Below are positions 35,338 through 48,110 of a DNA stretch of 64,000 nucleotides, in pieces. The stretch spans positions 675,544,314 through 675,608,313 of the forward strand of contig NC_057862.1 in assembly GCF_019393635.1 (NCBI RefSeq), given 5' to 3'. The notes under the pieces are model-generated. The model was not told the origin of the DNA, searched no databases, and worked only from the letters and a program-made list of their open reading frames with translations. The DNA is from Dromiciops gliroides (lineage: Eukaryota > Chordata > Mammalia > Microbiotheria > Microbiotheriidae). The position numbers and the translations under genes are program-made. Numbering within the stretch: position 1 is the stretch's first letter; each line of letters starts with the position of its first letter.

Positions 35338-35500
35338 AAGGGGCGGCTAGATGGTACAGTGGATAGAGCACCAGCCCTGGAGTCAGGAGTACCTGAGTTC
35401 AAATCCGGCCTCAGACACTTAACACTTACTAGCTGTGTGACCCTGGGCAAGTCACTTAACCCCAATTGCCTCACTAAAAAAATTAAAAAAAAAAAAAGAA
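35338..35500 (+). repeat. SINE
   Basis: Complete copy, ggggcggctagatggtacag to ccccaattgcctcac and A-tail. Confidence 0.93.
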
Positions 35501-35825
35501 GCTAAAGGAAAATCATGAAAAACAAAAGTGAGAAGGAAAGGATCCTGGTCAGATCTCAAACCATACCTCAAAGCAGTAATCAACAAAACAATATAGTGCA
35601 GTGCTGAAGCAAATATACACAATAGCCTAGTGTTTGACAAATGGAAAGATTCCAGCTATTTGGGGGTAAGAATGACCTTTGACAAAAACTGTTGACAAAA
35701 CTGGAAAGCAGTCTAGGAGAAAACAGACATAAACCAACATTCACATCATATATGAAGATAATACCAAAAAAGGTAATGACTCAGACATAAAGGGTATATA
35801 TGTTTTAAAAATTAGAGAAGCAGGG

Positions 35826-35966
35826 GGAAGCTAGGCGGCATAGTGGAAAAAGCACCGGCCCTGGATTCATGAGGACCTGAGTTCAAATCCTACCTCAGAC
35901 ACTTTACACTAGCTGTGTGACCCTGGGCAAGTCACTTAACCCTCAATGTCCCACCCCACCTCAAAA
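35826..35966 (+). repeat. SINE
   Basis: ggaagctaggcggcatagtg to accctcaatgtccc; attagagaagca duplicated on both sides. Confidence 0.9.
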
Positions 35967-36464
35967 AAGATAAAAATATTAGAGAAGCAAAAAAATAGAT
36001 TACCTACCAAATCTATGGGTAGAGGAAGAGTTCAGAACCAAACAATAACAGGAGGATCACAAAAGATAAAATGGACATTTTAGTTCCATAAAATATAAAG
36101 TTTTTGCAAAAAGAAAAACAATGCAACTAAAATAAGAGGAAAAACTGATAAAGGTTTCTCTGATTAAAAATTGTATTTCTAGAATACATAAGAAATTAAT
36201 TCAAATTAAAAAGAATGAGCCATTCCCCAATTGATAGTCAAAGGATATGAGCATATAGTTTTCAAAGGAATTCATCTAAGCTCTCAGTATCCATATTTTA
36301 AGATGCTCTGAATTACTAATAAGAAGAATGCAAAGTAAAACAAATCCAAGTTACTCACAAAGTAAACTTCACCAAAAAAAAAAAAAAAAGGAAAATGGCA
36401 TGGCGAATGCTGGTGGGGCTGTGGTAAAATAGGCATATTAATATACTCTTGGTAGAAATTCCCT

Positions 36465-39400
36465 AGGACTCTCCATTAGGTAAGATACTCATGCTTTGGG
36501 ATGAAGGAAAACTTACCGTGAAATGAAACATGACTAAGGGAAAGCTTATCTGATTGTGTTTTATGTAGTATTGCATATTAGAGGAAGAATGGCCATAACA
36601 TGAGTCATTTAATTCTCAAACACTGAGGCATTTGCAAAGCATCCTATGCTACTGGCCACATAAACATTTACTTTATTGGACTGTCTGGAGCAAAGTGAAC
36701 AGGCAACTAATACAAGGGGATACAAGAGAAGGGGGATCCAAGTCTCAGTTTGAATCTGAGCCAGTTTCTCAGGATAGAATGCCAAGTGGCCCAAATTCTA
36801 TCTTCTCTCCCTCTATTTCCTCTATGTCAACCACAGAAAATTCATGTTTAGAGGAGACATAAAAGTCCCAAATTCTTCCCCTTCAAGAAATCCTCACCCA
36901 GGGGTTAAATGGTAGTGTACTAAAGCTCAGACAATACATACCTTTTGGGCCCTAAGATTTCAGTTCATGGAAATGAGACATTCCTAAATTTGATAAGGAT
37001 CCCACTTCAGTTATCAGCCAGTTTGGAGAAATTTTCAAAGTATAACAGCCCACTTGGACTGATGTTACTGATCTCATGGAAATGATATTATCCCCAGGGG
37101 AAAGAGCTGATATATTAGCTGCAGTGAACTCCTTAGAAACCTCAAGAATAGCTGCTATTTGATGGCCTTTAGAAGACCCTAACTGGGACCCCAATATCCC
37201 ATAGCATTTTGATAAGTTTCAGGAAGCAAGGGAAACACTGTTGAAGGCAATGGAATCCTGAGCTTGCAAGACAGATAACTGACAAAAATTTATAGATCCA
37301 GTATAGTAACCTAATGAAAGACCTAATAGATTGTATGATAGATTGTGTAAGAGTGCCAAATATACTAGATTGGACACATTAGATTCTAGAGAAGCATACT
37401 TTAACCATTTTCTTCACCAATCCTTGCCAAAAATATGGAAATATTTTGAAAGGTAGTGTCCAGGCTGGGATGCCCTGAGTAATGACAGAATTAAAGAAAT
37501 AACAACATATATTTTTGAAGGAAATGAGAGGGAAGAAAGGAACAGACAGAGCACTTTAGCTCCATTACAGGAAACCACTAGACAGCAGGGTCAGACAGTT
37601 GAGAATGTTTATCACCCCCTTGATTTTGCTATTAGTGCAATAGATGGGGACACACAAATCAGTACTGTAGGATTATGCAAAGGGAACTTAAAAGTTATAG
37701 ACCCTCTCAGAGAGGGGCAGAATCAAAACATTCATAGATCCTTTCAGAGAGATACAGAGGACTGATGGTGCAGGGGATGGGAAAGGATGGTGGAATCTGA
37801 TGATTTTACCTTTCCAGACCCTGAGATCTTTAGCCCTTTTGTGCCAGTCCATTCACCTCCCCAGAATAATAAACCCCATGTAACCCTTAGGGTTGGGGAT
37901 ACTTACTATGATTGTTTATTAGATACAGGATCCTCAAGATCAGTCCTAGTGAGCAAACCTGACCCTGAATATACATCTATTGGATCCCTAAATGTAGTTG
38001 GAGTCTCAGGGAAAATTCAAACAGTTGCAAAATTAACACCTCACATGGTATCTATGAGTCCATTAACAATAGAACATGCATTTCTCCTTATGCTAAACTC
38101 TCCTGCAAATCTATTAGGTCATGACCTCCTTTGTAAACTTAGAGTAACCACATCTTGTTCTCCAGATAGTGGCATCTCCCTGGAAGTGCCAGAGGATACT
38201 GTCCACTTACTGCCAATTTTGATCTCAGACACTCAGGAAACAGTGGGAGATACATTTGAAATCCCTTCTGATATTCCTGTGTCCCTGTGGGCTTCCTCCT
38301 CTACTGATGTAGGTCTTCTTAAATCTGCTGTGCCTGTTACCACTAAGACCAAAGGGCTCACCACCATCCATTCCACACTATCCCTTATCTAGGGAAGCCA
38401 TTGAAGGAATGACACTTATAATTGAGGCTTTGACAAACCAAGGCATAATTGTCCCATGCCATTATTCCCTATCTAATACTCCCATTTTGCCACTTAAGAA
38501 GCCCAAGTCTGTTTACCATTTTGTATGAGATCTGTGAGCAATTAACTCTTATGTAATACCTAGATATCCAATAGTGCCCAACACTGCTAGTATCATTTAC
38601 TCAGTCCTGCACGAGGCAGCATGCTTCACCGTGGTAGATCTCTGTTCTGGTTTCTTTTTGATACCAGTACATCAAGATTCCCAATACTAGGGGGCAGCTA
38701 GGTGGCACAGTGGATAGAGGACTGGCACTGTACTCTGGAGAACCTGAGTTCAAATCTGGCCTCAGACACTTAACACTAATTAGCTGTGTGATCCTGGGTA
38801 AGTCACTTAACCCCAATTGCCTCACCAAAAAAAAAAAATATTGCCAATACTTGTTTGCCTTCATCTGGACTTGGACCAGACTCCCACAGGGTTTTGTTGA
38901 CAGTCCCACAATATTCTCTCAAATTTTGCAACAAGATTTAGCCTCCATTACTTTTAAAGGTTCCACCTTAGTTGAATATGCAGATGATTTACTCCTAGCT
39001 GCTGCTGCACCTAATGCTGAGATTTTCCAGGAAGACAGCCCCTATTTGTTCCTACAGCTGCATCAGAGGCCACAAGGTCTCTAACTTAAAGGTACAATGG
39101 TGTCTACCTCAGGTGGAATATTTATTTGGGTTTTCTTTTGGCTGCTGGCACATGATCCTTAAGTGTGTCCAGACTACTCAACAACTTTCTGCTCCTTCTA
39201 CTAAGAAGCAGTTAAGGGCTATTCTGGGAGCAGCGGGTTATTACAGATAATGGATACCCTCTTTTGGTGAAATTACTAAGCCTCATATCTCTAACCAAAA
39301 ATTCTGTCCCAGAACTTTTACAGCGGGATTCCCAGCATCTTTCAGCAATATCAGAAATCAAATGGGTCTTGATATCAGCACCTATCCCGACTCCCAGACT

Positions 39401-39640
39401 ACAGTAAGTCTTTTATTATTTTTTGTACATGAACAGAGAGGAGTAGCTTCACTTTAAAGCATTGTACAGTCCTTAACCCAGCAATACTGCTCCCTGACTT
39501 GACATTCTCAGGAGAACCTTTGCATGACTGCAACTCCCTAGTTGACATATCTGAGAAATCTCAAGATGATCTTTTTGACACACCCTTAGAAAACCCTGAT
39601 TTTATTTTCTATACTGATGGATCCTCACTAACTTATAATA
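36465..39640 (+). mobile_element. class I-like ERV, second copy of family A, fossil
   Basis: Plus-strand copy matching ERV A. The gag-like region is about 36,530-37,760; the protease region about 37,790-38,400, with the retroviral aspartate motif LDTGSS near 37,920; the RT region about 38,400-39,290, with the YADDLLLAA box near 38,975; then the start of RNase H. It stops abruptly near 39,640 and has no LTRs in place. It is broken but its protease segment is better kept than in ERV A. A SINE sits at 38,691-38,838. Confidence 0.85.
38691..38838 (+). repeat. SINE in ERV RT region
   Basis: Complete; attcccaatact / attgccaatact flanks. ERV A has an independent SINE only some tens of bases away in ERV coordinates (4,462-4,612). 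Confidence 0.92.
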
Positions 39641-39760
39641 TATATTTTAACAAATCCTTGAAAGCCTAAACTCTTGCTGAATTTATCAGTGATTTTAGCC
39701 AGCTCCCCCCCCATGGGGGGGGCAGATTAGGACCCACATTTAGATTTTTAAACAACACAG
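39641..39760 (+). repeat. LTR fragment
   Basis: gaatttatcagtgattttag and the C/G runs match the end of the LTR at 25,369-25,774. It abuts the truncated ERV. Confidence 0.55.
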
Positions 39761-39896
39761 AGTTCTGGTCTTTTTTTCACAAATGCCTGAAAGTGTGTCA
39801 GTTAACCAAATGTCCATTTCCCCCCATTCACAATCATTCTCAAATTTGTTGTGTAAGTTTTTCTTGGTTGAAACCCCCAATTTTTTGCTCTTTCAA

Positions 39897-41178
39897 ATAT
39901 AATGTCCCAAGACCTACGGTCCTATTAAAAACACCAGAGAGCAAAGGAATAGTTGAAACTTTCCTTAAAATAATAAGCAGCATCTGCCTAAAACCATCAG
40001 CAAACATTTTATGTAACAGGAATAAATTAGAGGCATTCCCAATAAGATCCAGGGGTGAAATAGGAATGTCCATTATCACCTCTATTATTTAAGATTGTAC
40101 TAGAAATGTTAGCTATAGCAACGAGGGAAGAAAAAGGAATCAAAGGAATTAGAATAAGCAAGGAGGAAACAAAACTTTCATTCTTTGCAGAGGATATGAT
40201 GGTATACTTAGAGAATCCTAAAGAATCAACTAAAAAACTGCTTTAAACAAGCAACAACTTTAGCCAAGTTGCAGGATATAAATTTTGCCCCCATAAATCA
40301 TCAGCATTTCTATACATAACCACCAAAGCTCAGGGGCAAGAGATAGAAAGAGAAATTCCATTTAAAGTAACAGTAGACAATATAAAATACTTGACAGTCT
40401 CCCAGGAACTCTATGAACACAATTACAATAAACTTTTCACACAAATAAAATCAGATCTATGTAATTGGAAAACTATCAATTGCTCATGGATAGGCTTAGC
40501 TAATATAATAAAAATGGCAATTCCATGTAAATTAATTTACTTATTCAGTGCCATACCAGACTACCTAAAATTATTTTATAGAGCTGGAAAAAATAATAAT
40601 AAATCCATCTTGAAAAACAAAATGTCAAGAATATCAAAGGAACTGATGGACAAGAAAATGCACAAGGTGGCTGTGGCTAGCCATACCAAATTTGAAGCTA
40701 TACTATAAAGCAGAAGTCATCAAAACTATTTGGTACTGGCTAAGAAGTAGAGTGATGGATCACTGGAATTGGTTAGGCACAGGAGACACAGTTGTAAATG
40801 TCTTTAGTAATCTCCTCTTGGATAAACTCAAAGACTCCAGCTTCTGGGATAGGAACTCAGTATTTGACAAAACCTGCTGAGAAAAATGGAAGATAGACTG
40901 GCAGAAACTAGGTATAGACCAACATCTTACACCTTATACAAAAATAAGGTCAAAATGGGTTCAAGATTTAGACATAAAGGGTGATACCATAGATAAATTA
41001 GGAGAGGAAGGGATAGTTTACTTCTCAGATCTATGGAGAGGAAAACAATTTATGTCCAAACAAGAGAGAGAATATTATGAAATGCAAGATGGAAGACTTT
41101 GATTACATTAAATTAAAAAGGGTTTGTACAAACAGAAGCAAAGCAGCCAAAATTAGAAAGGAGGCAGAAAACTTCTGC
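39897..41178 (+). mobile_element. L1 ORF2 fragment
   Basis: RT-domain end and downstream ORF2 (NKLEAFPIRS near 40,030; WIGLANIIKMAI near 40,490; KLYYKAEVIKTIWYWL near 40,692). Both ends are cut without a 3'UTR. It overlaps in content the 5' part of the L1 at 17,003. Confidence 0.83.
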
Positions 41179-41960
41179 TTAAATGCTTATACATTCTAGT
41201 TGTTTAGAATCTAAAAGTGACTAGAATTTCTAAGCCAAATAGCTTGAATCTTATACCTCTATCTCACCCAGATATTACAGTGTTAGCCTAGGGATGAAGA
41301 GCCAATATTGTGTTCATGCTAATCAAGTGACATGATTATAGGAATTTGCCATAAAAGAAGAGAGGCAATGCTCTCAGGGATTAATATTTACCCAAATTCC
41401 ATATGTCCACTCCAGGCAGAAGTTCTGCAGATAGTCACTACAGTGTGCCAGCCTTAAAATCGGTCAGATGGGAGAGTTTACATTCCATGTGTAATATTTG
41501 GGGAAACTGAGTCAGGAGATGCCTACCTCAGCCTTTTTCCAAAAGATCAGTCTCCCAGCCTTTCCCAAGAGAACTCCACCTGCAGTGCATACATGTAACA
41601 ACTTCATAGGCTTCATGGGTCCTTGATGGTCATAACTGGAGTCAGACTCAGAATAATAATTCCAATAATCAGTACTAAAAGCAAAGTCATTACTCAAGGA
41701 TCACCACGACCATCTATCCTCCACAAAAGTATCTGCCTGTCTCCTGCTCAGGGAGAAAGGGTATCTCAGAGAGACAAGCCTCTGTGCCATGCCCACCCCA
41801 CATGAGAAGTCCAAGGACCTTTCTCCTGGCTTCCCCTCCCTGGCCCCCAAATAAACCATTATTTCACTCCAATTGGATTGGCCTGCAAAAGGGTGCAATT
41901 CTTTAAGGAGGAATTCCTAAAAACCCCTATACCACACCCCCACCAATTTTCCCCATAACA
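41179..41960 (+). mobile_element. ERV 3' piece with LTR
   Basis: A LTR of about 470 bp ends cccataaca at 41,960, has aataaa at about 41,849, and shares its latter half with the solo LTR at 48,570-49,351 (ctgcctcctgctyrgg, catgagaagtccaagga). The preceding ~300 bp resemble 53,930-54,095, so they are probably retroviral. The LTR start is uncertain (about 41,488). Confidence 0.55.
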
Positions 41961-42399
41961 TTTTTGCTCTATACTTCACCCAGAAAAATATTTCTGTAAC
42001 ACTTGCCCTATGCTAAGCACTTTACAATCAGATGATCCTCACAACCCTGGGAGGTAAGCTCTATTACAGAAAAGTAAACTGAGAGAGATAGAACTTTTCT
42101 TTGGGTCACAGGGATAGTAGGTTTTTAACACCAAATCTTTTTACTGTTAAGTCCTAATTTACCTTATAGAAGAGCACACATTCAGACCATGTTATTTCTT
42201 TTAGGGCAGATTTTGTTTAAATCAAATTAACTGTGGATTTATCATTTATAAATTTATATAATACCTTTTTGAAAGATATGTAGTGGTGATTGATTCCCCT
42301 GCTATGCAAAAAAACCCCTTGTTCCCCCCTTTTTCTAAGGCGATAAGAACTCTGCCCCATACATTCGAAATTTATCAGATAACAAATTAAAGAATGGGG

Positions 42400-42452
42400 C
42401 TGGGGGGCAGCTAGGTGGCGCAGTGGATAAAGCACTGGCCTTGGATTCAGGA
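42400..42452 (+). repeat. SINE head fragment
   Basis: ggggggcagctaggtggcgc to ttggattcaggac; the rest is missing. Confidence 0.85.
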
Positions 42453-42539
42453 CTCCAGTGGCTTAAAGAATGTAGGTATTCCATCATAGGTCTACACAGA
42501 GAGTCAGGGAGGACAGGGCATCCATTTGGCCCATACCAG

Positions 42540-43200
42540 AGCCCAGGGTTTTAATTTTCTTTTTTACACCTTTCTATTCTTAGCCTGTCTTGGATGGGAT
42601 CAGACATGGTCCTTTGGATTACAGCAAGCTCTGCTGGGGTCAATGTTAACTTGGGACCAGGTACAGGAGATGCAACAGAAGACAAACTAATAGGGAGTGG
42701 GGTTTTCCAAGCAGCTTGCTTGGCATGCAGGTCAGCAAGGGCATTAACCCAGTCATGGGGAGAATCTTCATGGGAGTGTCCTGGCATTTTAACAATACTG
42801 CGGCTAGCAACAAAAGGGAGTCAAGCAATCTCTAGATATGTAGGACTGCCAGAAGACATCAGGAACCCTTTATATTTCCATAACACCCCAAAATTCCCAA
42901 CACATTACCTGCTATCCATGTAAAATTATTCATTAGTTTTCCTTTTGCTAATTCACAAGCTCGAGTCAGGGCTTCAAATTCAGCCTGTTGTGCTGAAGAG
43001 CCAAAGGAAGGGGTCAGTGACCTCTTCTGTGGTGGTGATAGAATAGCCAGCATCATTTGAGACAGGAACCATCAATGTACCAAGGATAATCCGGGTTTTC
43101 TATCTCAGTTTTGGATAGTAGAGAGATCTCTAATCCTGCAAGACAGAGACTATTGGCTAATATCAGATGTCCTAAAAACGTAAAACCTGAGAACAAGATA
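42540..43200 (-). mobile_element. ERV pol fragment (RNase H), fossil
   Basis: Minus strand shows a gammaretrovirus-type RNase H region: SSAQQAEFEALTRACELAKG near 42,960 and PGHSHEDSPHDWVNALAD near 42,760, followed by the start of integrase. It is a different family from ERV A and is broken. Confidence 0.75.
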
Positions 43201-45390
43201 CTTTATGGCGTGGGGTGAGAAAAACGGAGTCAGCTTTTGAAAACTGGAGATCCAGGGAGCAAAGGAGTATACTGGAGAGGGTGGAGCCTCTAGGAAACTT
43301 AATGTCAGCAAGGTCTGCTTTTAAATTTGTGAAAAGTAGGAGGGATTCTCAGAAGCAGAGCAGTCCAAGTGTACTGCAGGCATTCCCAGATAAAGGTAAA
43401 GTAACAAATAAAAACTGGCAATTCACACCAAAGGACCCACCGAAAAGGGCACTAGAGAAATCAAAGGTGAAAATAGTGGCATCATGGGGAATTATATTCA
43501 GAAGAGTAAAGGCATTAGGAACCACAGATGTTCTAGGAATCACAGGAACATTCATTGCTCAGGTTTTGGACAAACAGTCACAGGAAGGATCAGAACCTAG
43601 TACAGGCAACTAAAAGACCAGAGGATAGGTGGTCCTTAATAAGAAGCCTAATTCTCCTAATTGCCTCTGGATAGGGGATAGAGTGAGACTTAAGGAAAAG
43701 GCTTAGAGGGATCCAACTGAATCTGAATTGGAGAGGCACTAAGAACCTTTCCAACTACATTAGAGTTAAACGCCCAGGGGGAGGATGGGAGGATGGGATT
43801 TCTTCCAGGGCTGGGGAAGAGCAGATTAAGACCGGAGTTGTCAGGGAAAGGAGAGAGCTTTTCAGAAAGAGGGAGTGCTGGATATCATTATGGAGAGAGA
43901 ATTAAATAGTTCTATATAACAGGTGAAAGTTGTGGCCCAGAAAGTGGGGAGGAGCATCTTTTTACATTTTCATTAGCAATTAATTTTAACAGTAATCATA
44001 TCTTTCAGCAAAAAAATAGACAATACCTCATTAAGATTGGCTCTGATAATTCACACTTTTTGCCTAAAAATACCATCAATAGTTAGGACAACATTTAAAA
44101 GGTAGATGAATGCTATGGAAATTTGTAATCCTGGCAATGAAATAGAATATTAAGGGAAAGAAAAAGATTAAAACATCATAAATGTTTTAACAAAAACACC
44201 AGATAGCAAAACAAATTCCAGTTGAATATGCTATTTTGAAATAAAACTTAAGATCTATCAATTAAAAGTTTTTAAACATACAAGGCCATTATAATATTTT
44301 AATTGCTAGGAATATGAAAACTTGAAATACCTGTGAAGCTTGAAGAAAGAAAACAGTAAAAGTTTAACAAAGTTAAAACAAAGTTGTTTTTAACTACCAT
44401 ATCATTATTAATGTGTGAATTATTTCAATAGTAACTGCTTAACAGAGTTATTGAGAAAAGCTATGAAATAGCACCACTGTTAAATGGAACAAGTTTCTCT
44501 GGCATATTAGGGAAACCTTCCGTTTTCAGAATTTTAAAATGTGTTTAACATTCATTATACGTAGACAGGGAGTATCCCAGAAGGAGAACTTGAACCCAGA
44601 CTTTGAGATCACTTCTTTGTGAATTCACGGTAATATTGCATTTCTAAACAGTTTCAAGAATTTGACATTCTTTTAACAGTTGCATTTATAACAATTTATA
44701 AGCCCAAAAGAATACTCAAATATCCACATTACAGATTGATAAAGTAACTTGCTTTAAGATTATGCACTTTACAAATTTCCAGATCCAAATTTTTAAACAC
44801 TTTGCCAATGGATATCTCAAAATAAACTGTTCCTTTAAAACCCACACATCTTATTAGAAGGCATATTTCACTTAAAATAAGACAAATCGAATTCAGTTAG
44901 AACTGGAACTATTTCCATATGGCAAAATTCTCAATTTATCTAAAGCCCATCTACTAGCATTTCAATATCAGACCATTATTATCAATAAACTCATTTTTAC
45001 CTGGTGATAAACACTGGTGACTTGAGAAGACAGATAGTTCCCCAAATTTAAACAGAATCTGATTAACGTTGGTTTTGGGATTCATAAAACCTGGATTTAA
45101 ACTAATATTGAAGATCAATTCTCAACTAAAGTTTGAACAAATTTCATAAAAACAGGTAAAAATTAAATCAAGCTATAGTCTGCCTCTCTGTGTAAATTAC
45201 CTTTCTGACAATTCTACTTTGAGTGGCAAAGAAGATTGCTAACAGAGTGCAAGATAAAGGACTCAGCTTGAATAGCAAGGGACACACATACACTTATAGA
45301 ACATTTTAACACAAATAGCATTCTACAAGGACAGACACAAAAACAATAATGCTATTTTTAAGATAATTTAGCTTGCACAAATTAAGTCCT
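43201..45390. other. AT-rich stretch, probably ERV-related at its left end
   Basis: A 132-codon open frame at 43,215-43,613 (plus) is rich in K, R and S and has no domain I recognise; retroviral leader or gag origin is possible. The rest to 45,390 is AT-rich with no feature I can name. Confidence 0.35.
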
Positions 45391-45391
45391 G

Positions 45392-45539
45392 GGGCAGCTA
45401 GGTGGTGCATGGGTCCTGAATTCAGAAGGACCTGAGTTCAAATCCAGCCTCAGACACTTAACACTTACTAGCTGTGTGACCCTGGGCAAGTCACTTAACC
45501 CCAATTGCCTCACACCAAAAAAAACCCCGAAAAAACAAA
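45392..45539 (+). repeat. SINE
   Basis: Slightly shortened copy; target duplication aaattaagtcct at 45,380-45,391 and about 45,540-45,551. Confidence 0.92.
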
Positions 45540-45699
45540 GAAATTAAGTCCTCCTCTATCCTCAAAGACCTTAAAAAAATTAGACCTCTGTGAGTGACAA
45601 AATGTTCTATCAAAAATCCTATTTTCCTCCTCCCCCCCCCTTTTTTTTTAAAGGGAGGAGGGTTCAGATTCAGATTCTCACTTAATTGATTCAAAATGC

Positions 45700-46226
45700 C
45701 ATTGAAAAAGGAGAAAGATAAAAAAAGCAAAGTCCCACTCAGGGCCTTTACCTGGCAGAATCAAGACCAAACTCAAAAAGGAGTGACCCCACTGTGGCCA
45801 TCAGTGTTGTGGGTCAGACTTGAATTCTGCTAACACTTGCAATCACTAGGTAATGATTTGAAAACAAAATCCGGCAATGGTCCTTTCTAGGACCTGTCAG
45901 AGTTGCCACATGTGGTCCATAAAAACCTGCAGCCATCCCCTTTTGGGGGACCTGTCAGAACAGACCCGTTACAAAGTCATCCATGGACATAACCAGACCC
46001 CCGACCAAAGAGCTTTTAGGAACTCAAGGGAAAAGGATGCGAGTTCTGAATTTGAGAGACCCTTACCCAGTGCAGGCCTCCGAATTTGAGTCCAGACTGG
46101 AACACAAAAGATTCCTGCAGGCGCTGAGCTTCCGGGGTCAAAACCGGTGGCTGGCTAGACATGGAGTCCTCAAATCCCGGAAAGAGCCCCTATATATTAA
46201 CCTGGAAATTAAGTTAACAATCAATA
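45700..46226. other. unassigned, possibly retroviral leader
   Basis: GC-richer than neighbours. On the minus strand a cactgg|gtaagg donor-like site and tggctagccagccacc-like words suggest proviral leader sequence, but I see no LTR next to it. Interrupted at 46,232 by the solo LTR. Confidence 0.3.
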
Positions 46227-46231
46227 TAGGA

Positions 46232-46665
46232 TGTGAGAAACACATAGTTGCCTCCTCTCAATGTGGATATAGCAGTCAGTCATACTCCCCCTGACCAGTT
46301 TGTAGGACAAAGGTCTCAGATCCCCTCCTTCCCCCTCAGGTTAGCAAGGTCACATGGTTCAAGGAGCCCTGGTCTCAATAAGGTCCACTCCTGAGTTATG
46401 CCCATACAAGGAAGAGGGGTGGGAATACTGTGTTCCCATTAGCTAGCTTTTGCATGTAGATTGTAACCCCACCAGTGATGAAAAAAGGAAAGGTCCATTC
46501 GAGTTAGGGACTAGGGTATAAAAGAGGGCCTGCGAGCCCCCTTTCTGGGTACCCACTAGCTGCATACTAGGGTGCCTCCTTCTCATGAGAAGAAAATAAA
46601 GCCTTTGTCACTTCGCGGCTGAGTTCCTGAGAATTATTGAGAAGAGGATGGATTTTTCCCTCACA
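46232..46665 (+). repeat. solo LTR of ERV family B
   Basis: 434 bp from tgtgagaaacac to ttccctcaca. TATAAAAG at 46,517-46,524 and AATAAA at 46,595-46,600. A perfect 5-bp target duplication tagga at 46,227-46,231 and 46,666-46,670 marks it as a solo LTR. It is about 90% or more similar by eye to the LTR at 9,365. Confidence 0.92.
46517..46524 (+). promoter_or_regulatory. TATA box of solo LTR
   Basis: TATAAAAG about 78 bp before AATAAA, same spacing as in the LTR at 9,365. Confidence 0.7.
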
Positions 46666-47280
46666 TAGGAGAAATAAGGTTTTTAATCGGGGCAGAAGAA
46701 CTATAGCTCCTGGTATCGAAAAGCTAGGCATACCCAAAGATGAGAACAGAGGACAGGGTTTTTATGAGGTAACAGAAAAGAGGGAACCAAAACATTGCTC
46801 CCGAGTGACTGTGAAGTACAGCTACTTAATGTAAATGAACCTTTGACAAAAGAAATAATAGAACCGCTCCTAAGGGAAGTATAGGCATTACTGACTCTGA
46901 ATAGAAACTATTTAATGTAGAGGGACCTTTTTTACATAATACTGTAAAGGCCTTGGAGTGAGGTGGGGAGACGTGGGGAGTGCTTAAGTTAATTGGGGGA
47001 AAGGCCCAGTCAGCCCCAGGCAATTCATTTACCTGGGGAAGAGGGGACTGGGAGGGAAATCAGTTCACAGTCAATTTCGCAGTTCTCAAGTCCCACCTGG
47101 TGTGTCCAGGTCTATTGCAGTAATAGCAAAATCTAGGGGGGTGATTGCAGTTCTCAACTGCCTGCCCTCACTGCCTCCTGGTTTCCTGTAGTGGAGCTAA
47201 AATGCTCTGTCTATCCCTTTCTTCCTCTCCTTTCCTTTATCAATATATGTTGCTATTTCTTTCATTCTGTCTGTACTCAG

Positions 47281-48110
47281 GCAGCTGGTGGTGAAGTGGA
47301 TAGAACAGTGGCCCTGGATTAAGGAGGACCTGAGTTCAAATCCAGCCTAAGACACTTAACACTTACTAGCTATGGGACCCTGAGCAAGTCACTTTGATGT
47401 GGGCTGGAATTTGGGGTCAAATTGATTGTGAGTCGTCCCAAAAGAATTACAAGACTCAGTGACTCAGTTTCCCGTTTTATTGTAATACCGTGGGTGACCA
47501 AAGGGAGAGAACCAGAATATTGGAAAGGTATCTCTCAAATAAGGAAAGGAAAGACAGTTATATTTATAGTATAGATAAATTGATTATCAGTCTCATTATA
47601 ATAATCTCCACCTTAGGGAGGTACAGGGGAGGGCCTGTCCTACTCATTATAATATTCTCCACCTAGGGGTGTTACAAGGGAGGGCTTATCCTCATTTGGA
47701 GTTCCTGGGGGTCTTAAACCAATCCCCGAGGTGGGTACCTTTTTCAGTGGAGGTGTGTTTTGGGGGTTTACACATCATAAGGTGAATCTGGGGACAAATT
47801 TGGCCTTTTCTGCGCATGTCTCTTTCTGATTCCCATGGCTAGTTTCAAAATATTATCACTTTTCATTAGAATTTCTATAGGTTGTTTTTTTCCTTTATTG
47901 TTATTTTGACCTGACCCATTCTGGTCTGTTATGGATGTTGATCACTATGGGTATGAGAACCTAACATAAGTTGTCCATTAACTGGGATCTGACTCCCTTT
48001 TAGAGCTAATATCTGTATTAGAGCTTGGGTCAGGTTTTTCTATTAACCCTTTTTTGCCTCCTACATCAACTTAACCCCAATTACCTCACACAATAAACAA
48101 AAATAAAAAA
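47281..48110 (+). repeat. SINE split by an LTR
   Basis: SINE head 47,281-47,394 and tail 48,069-48,110, with target duplication attctgtctgtactcag at 47,264-47,280 and 48,111-48,127. Confidence 0.92.
47395..48068 (-). repeat. solo LTR nested in the SINE
   Basis: 674 bp with ends tgatgtgg...ctacatca and a 4-bp target duplication actt at 47,391-47,394 and 48,069-48,072. The reversed AATAAA (ttttattgt) near 47,475 suggests minus orientation. Family not identified. Confidence 0.85.

Larger units (their letters stand above)
35089..36430 (+). mobile_element. old L1 ORF2 fragments with two SINEs
   Basis: 35,100-35,320 resembles the L1 RT region (FLMNIDAKVLISK, EKDFDKIQYQF). 35,510-36,430 is the ORF2 end, heavily decayed. 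SINEs lie at 35,338-35,500 and 35,826-35,966. The middle of ORF2 is absent. Confidence 0.65.
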
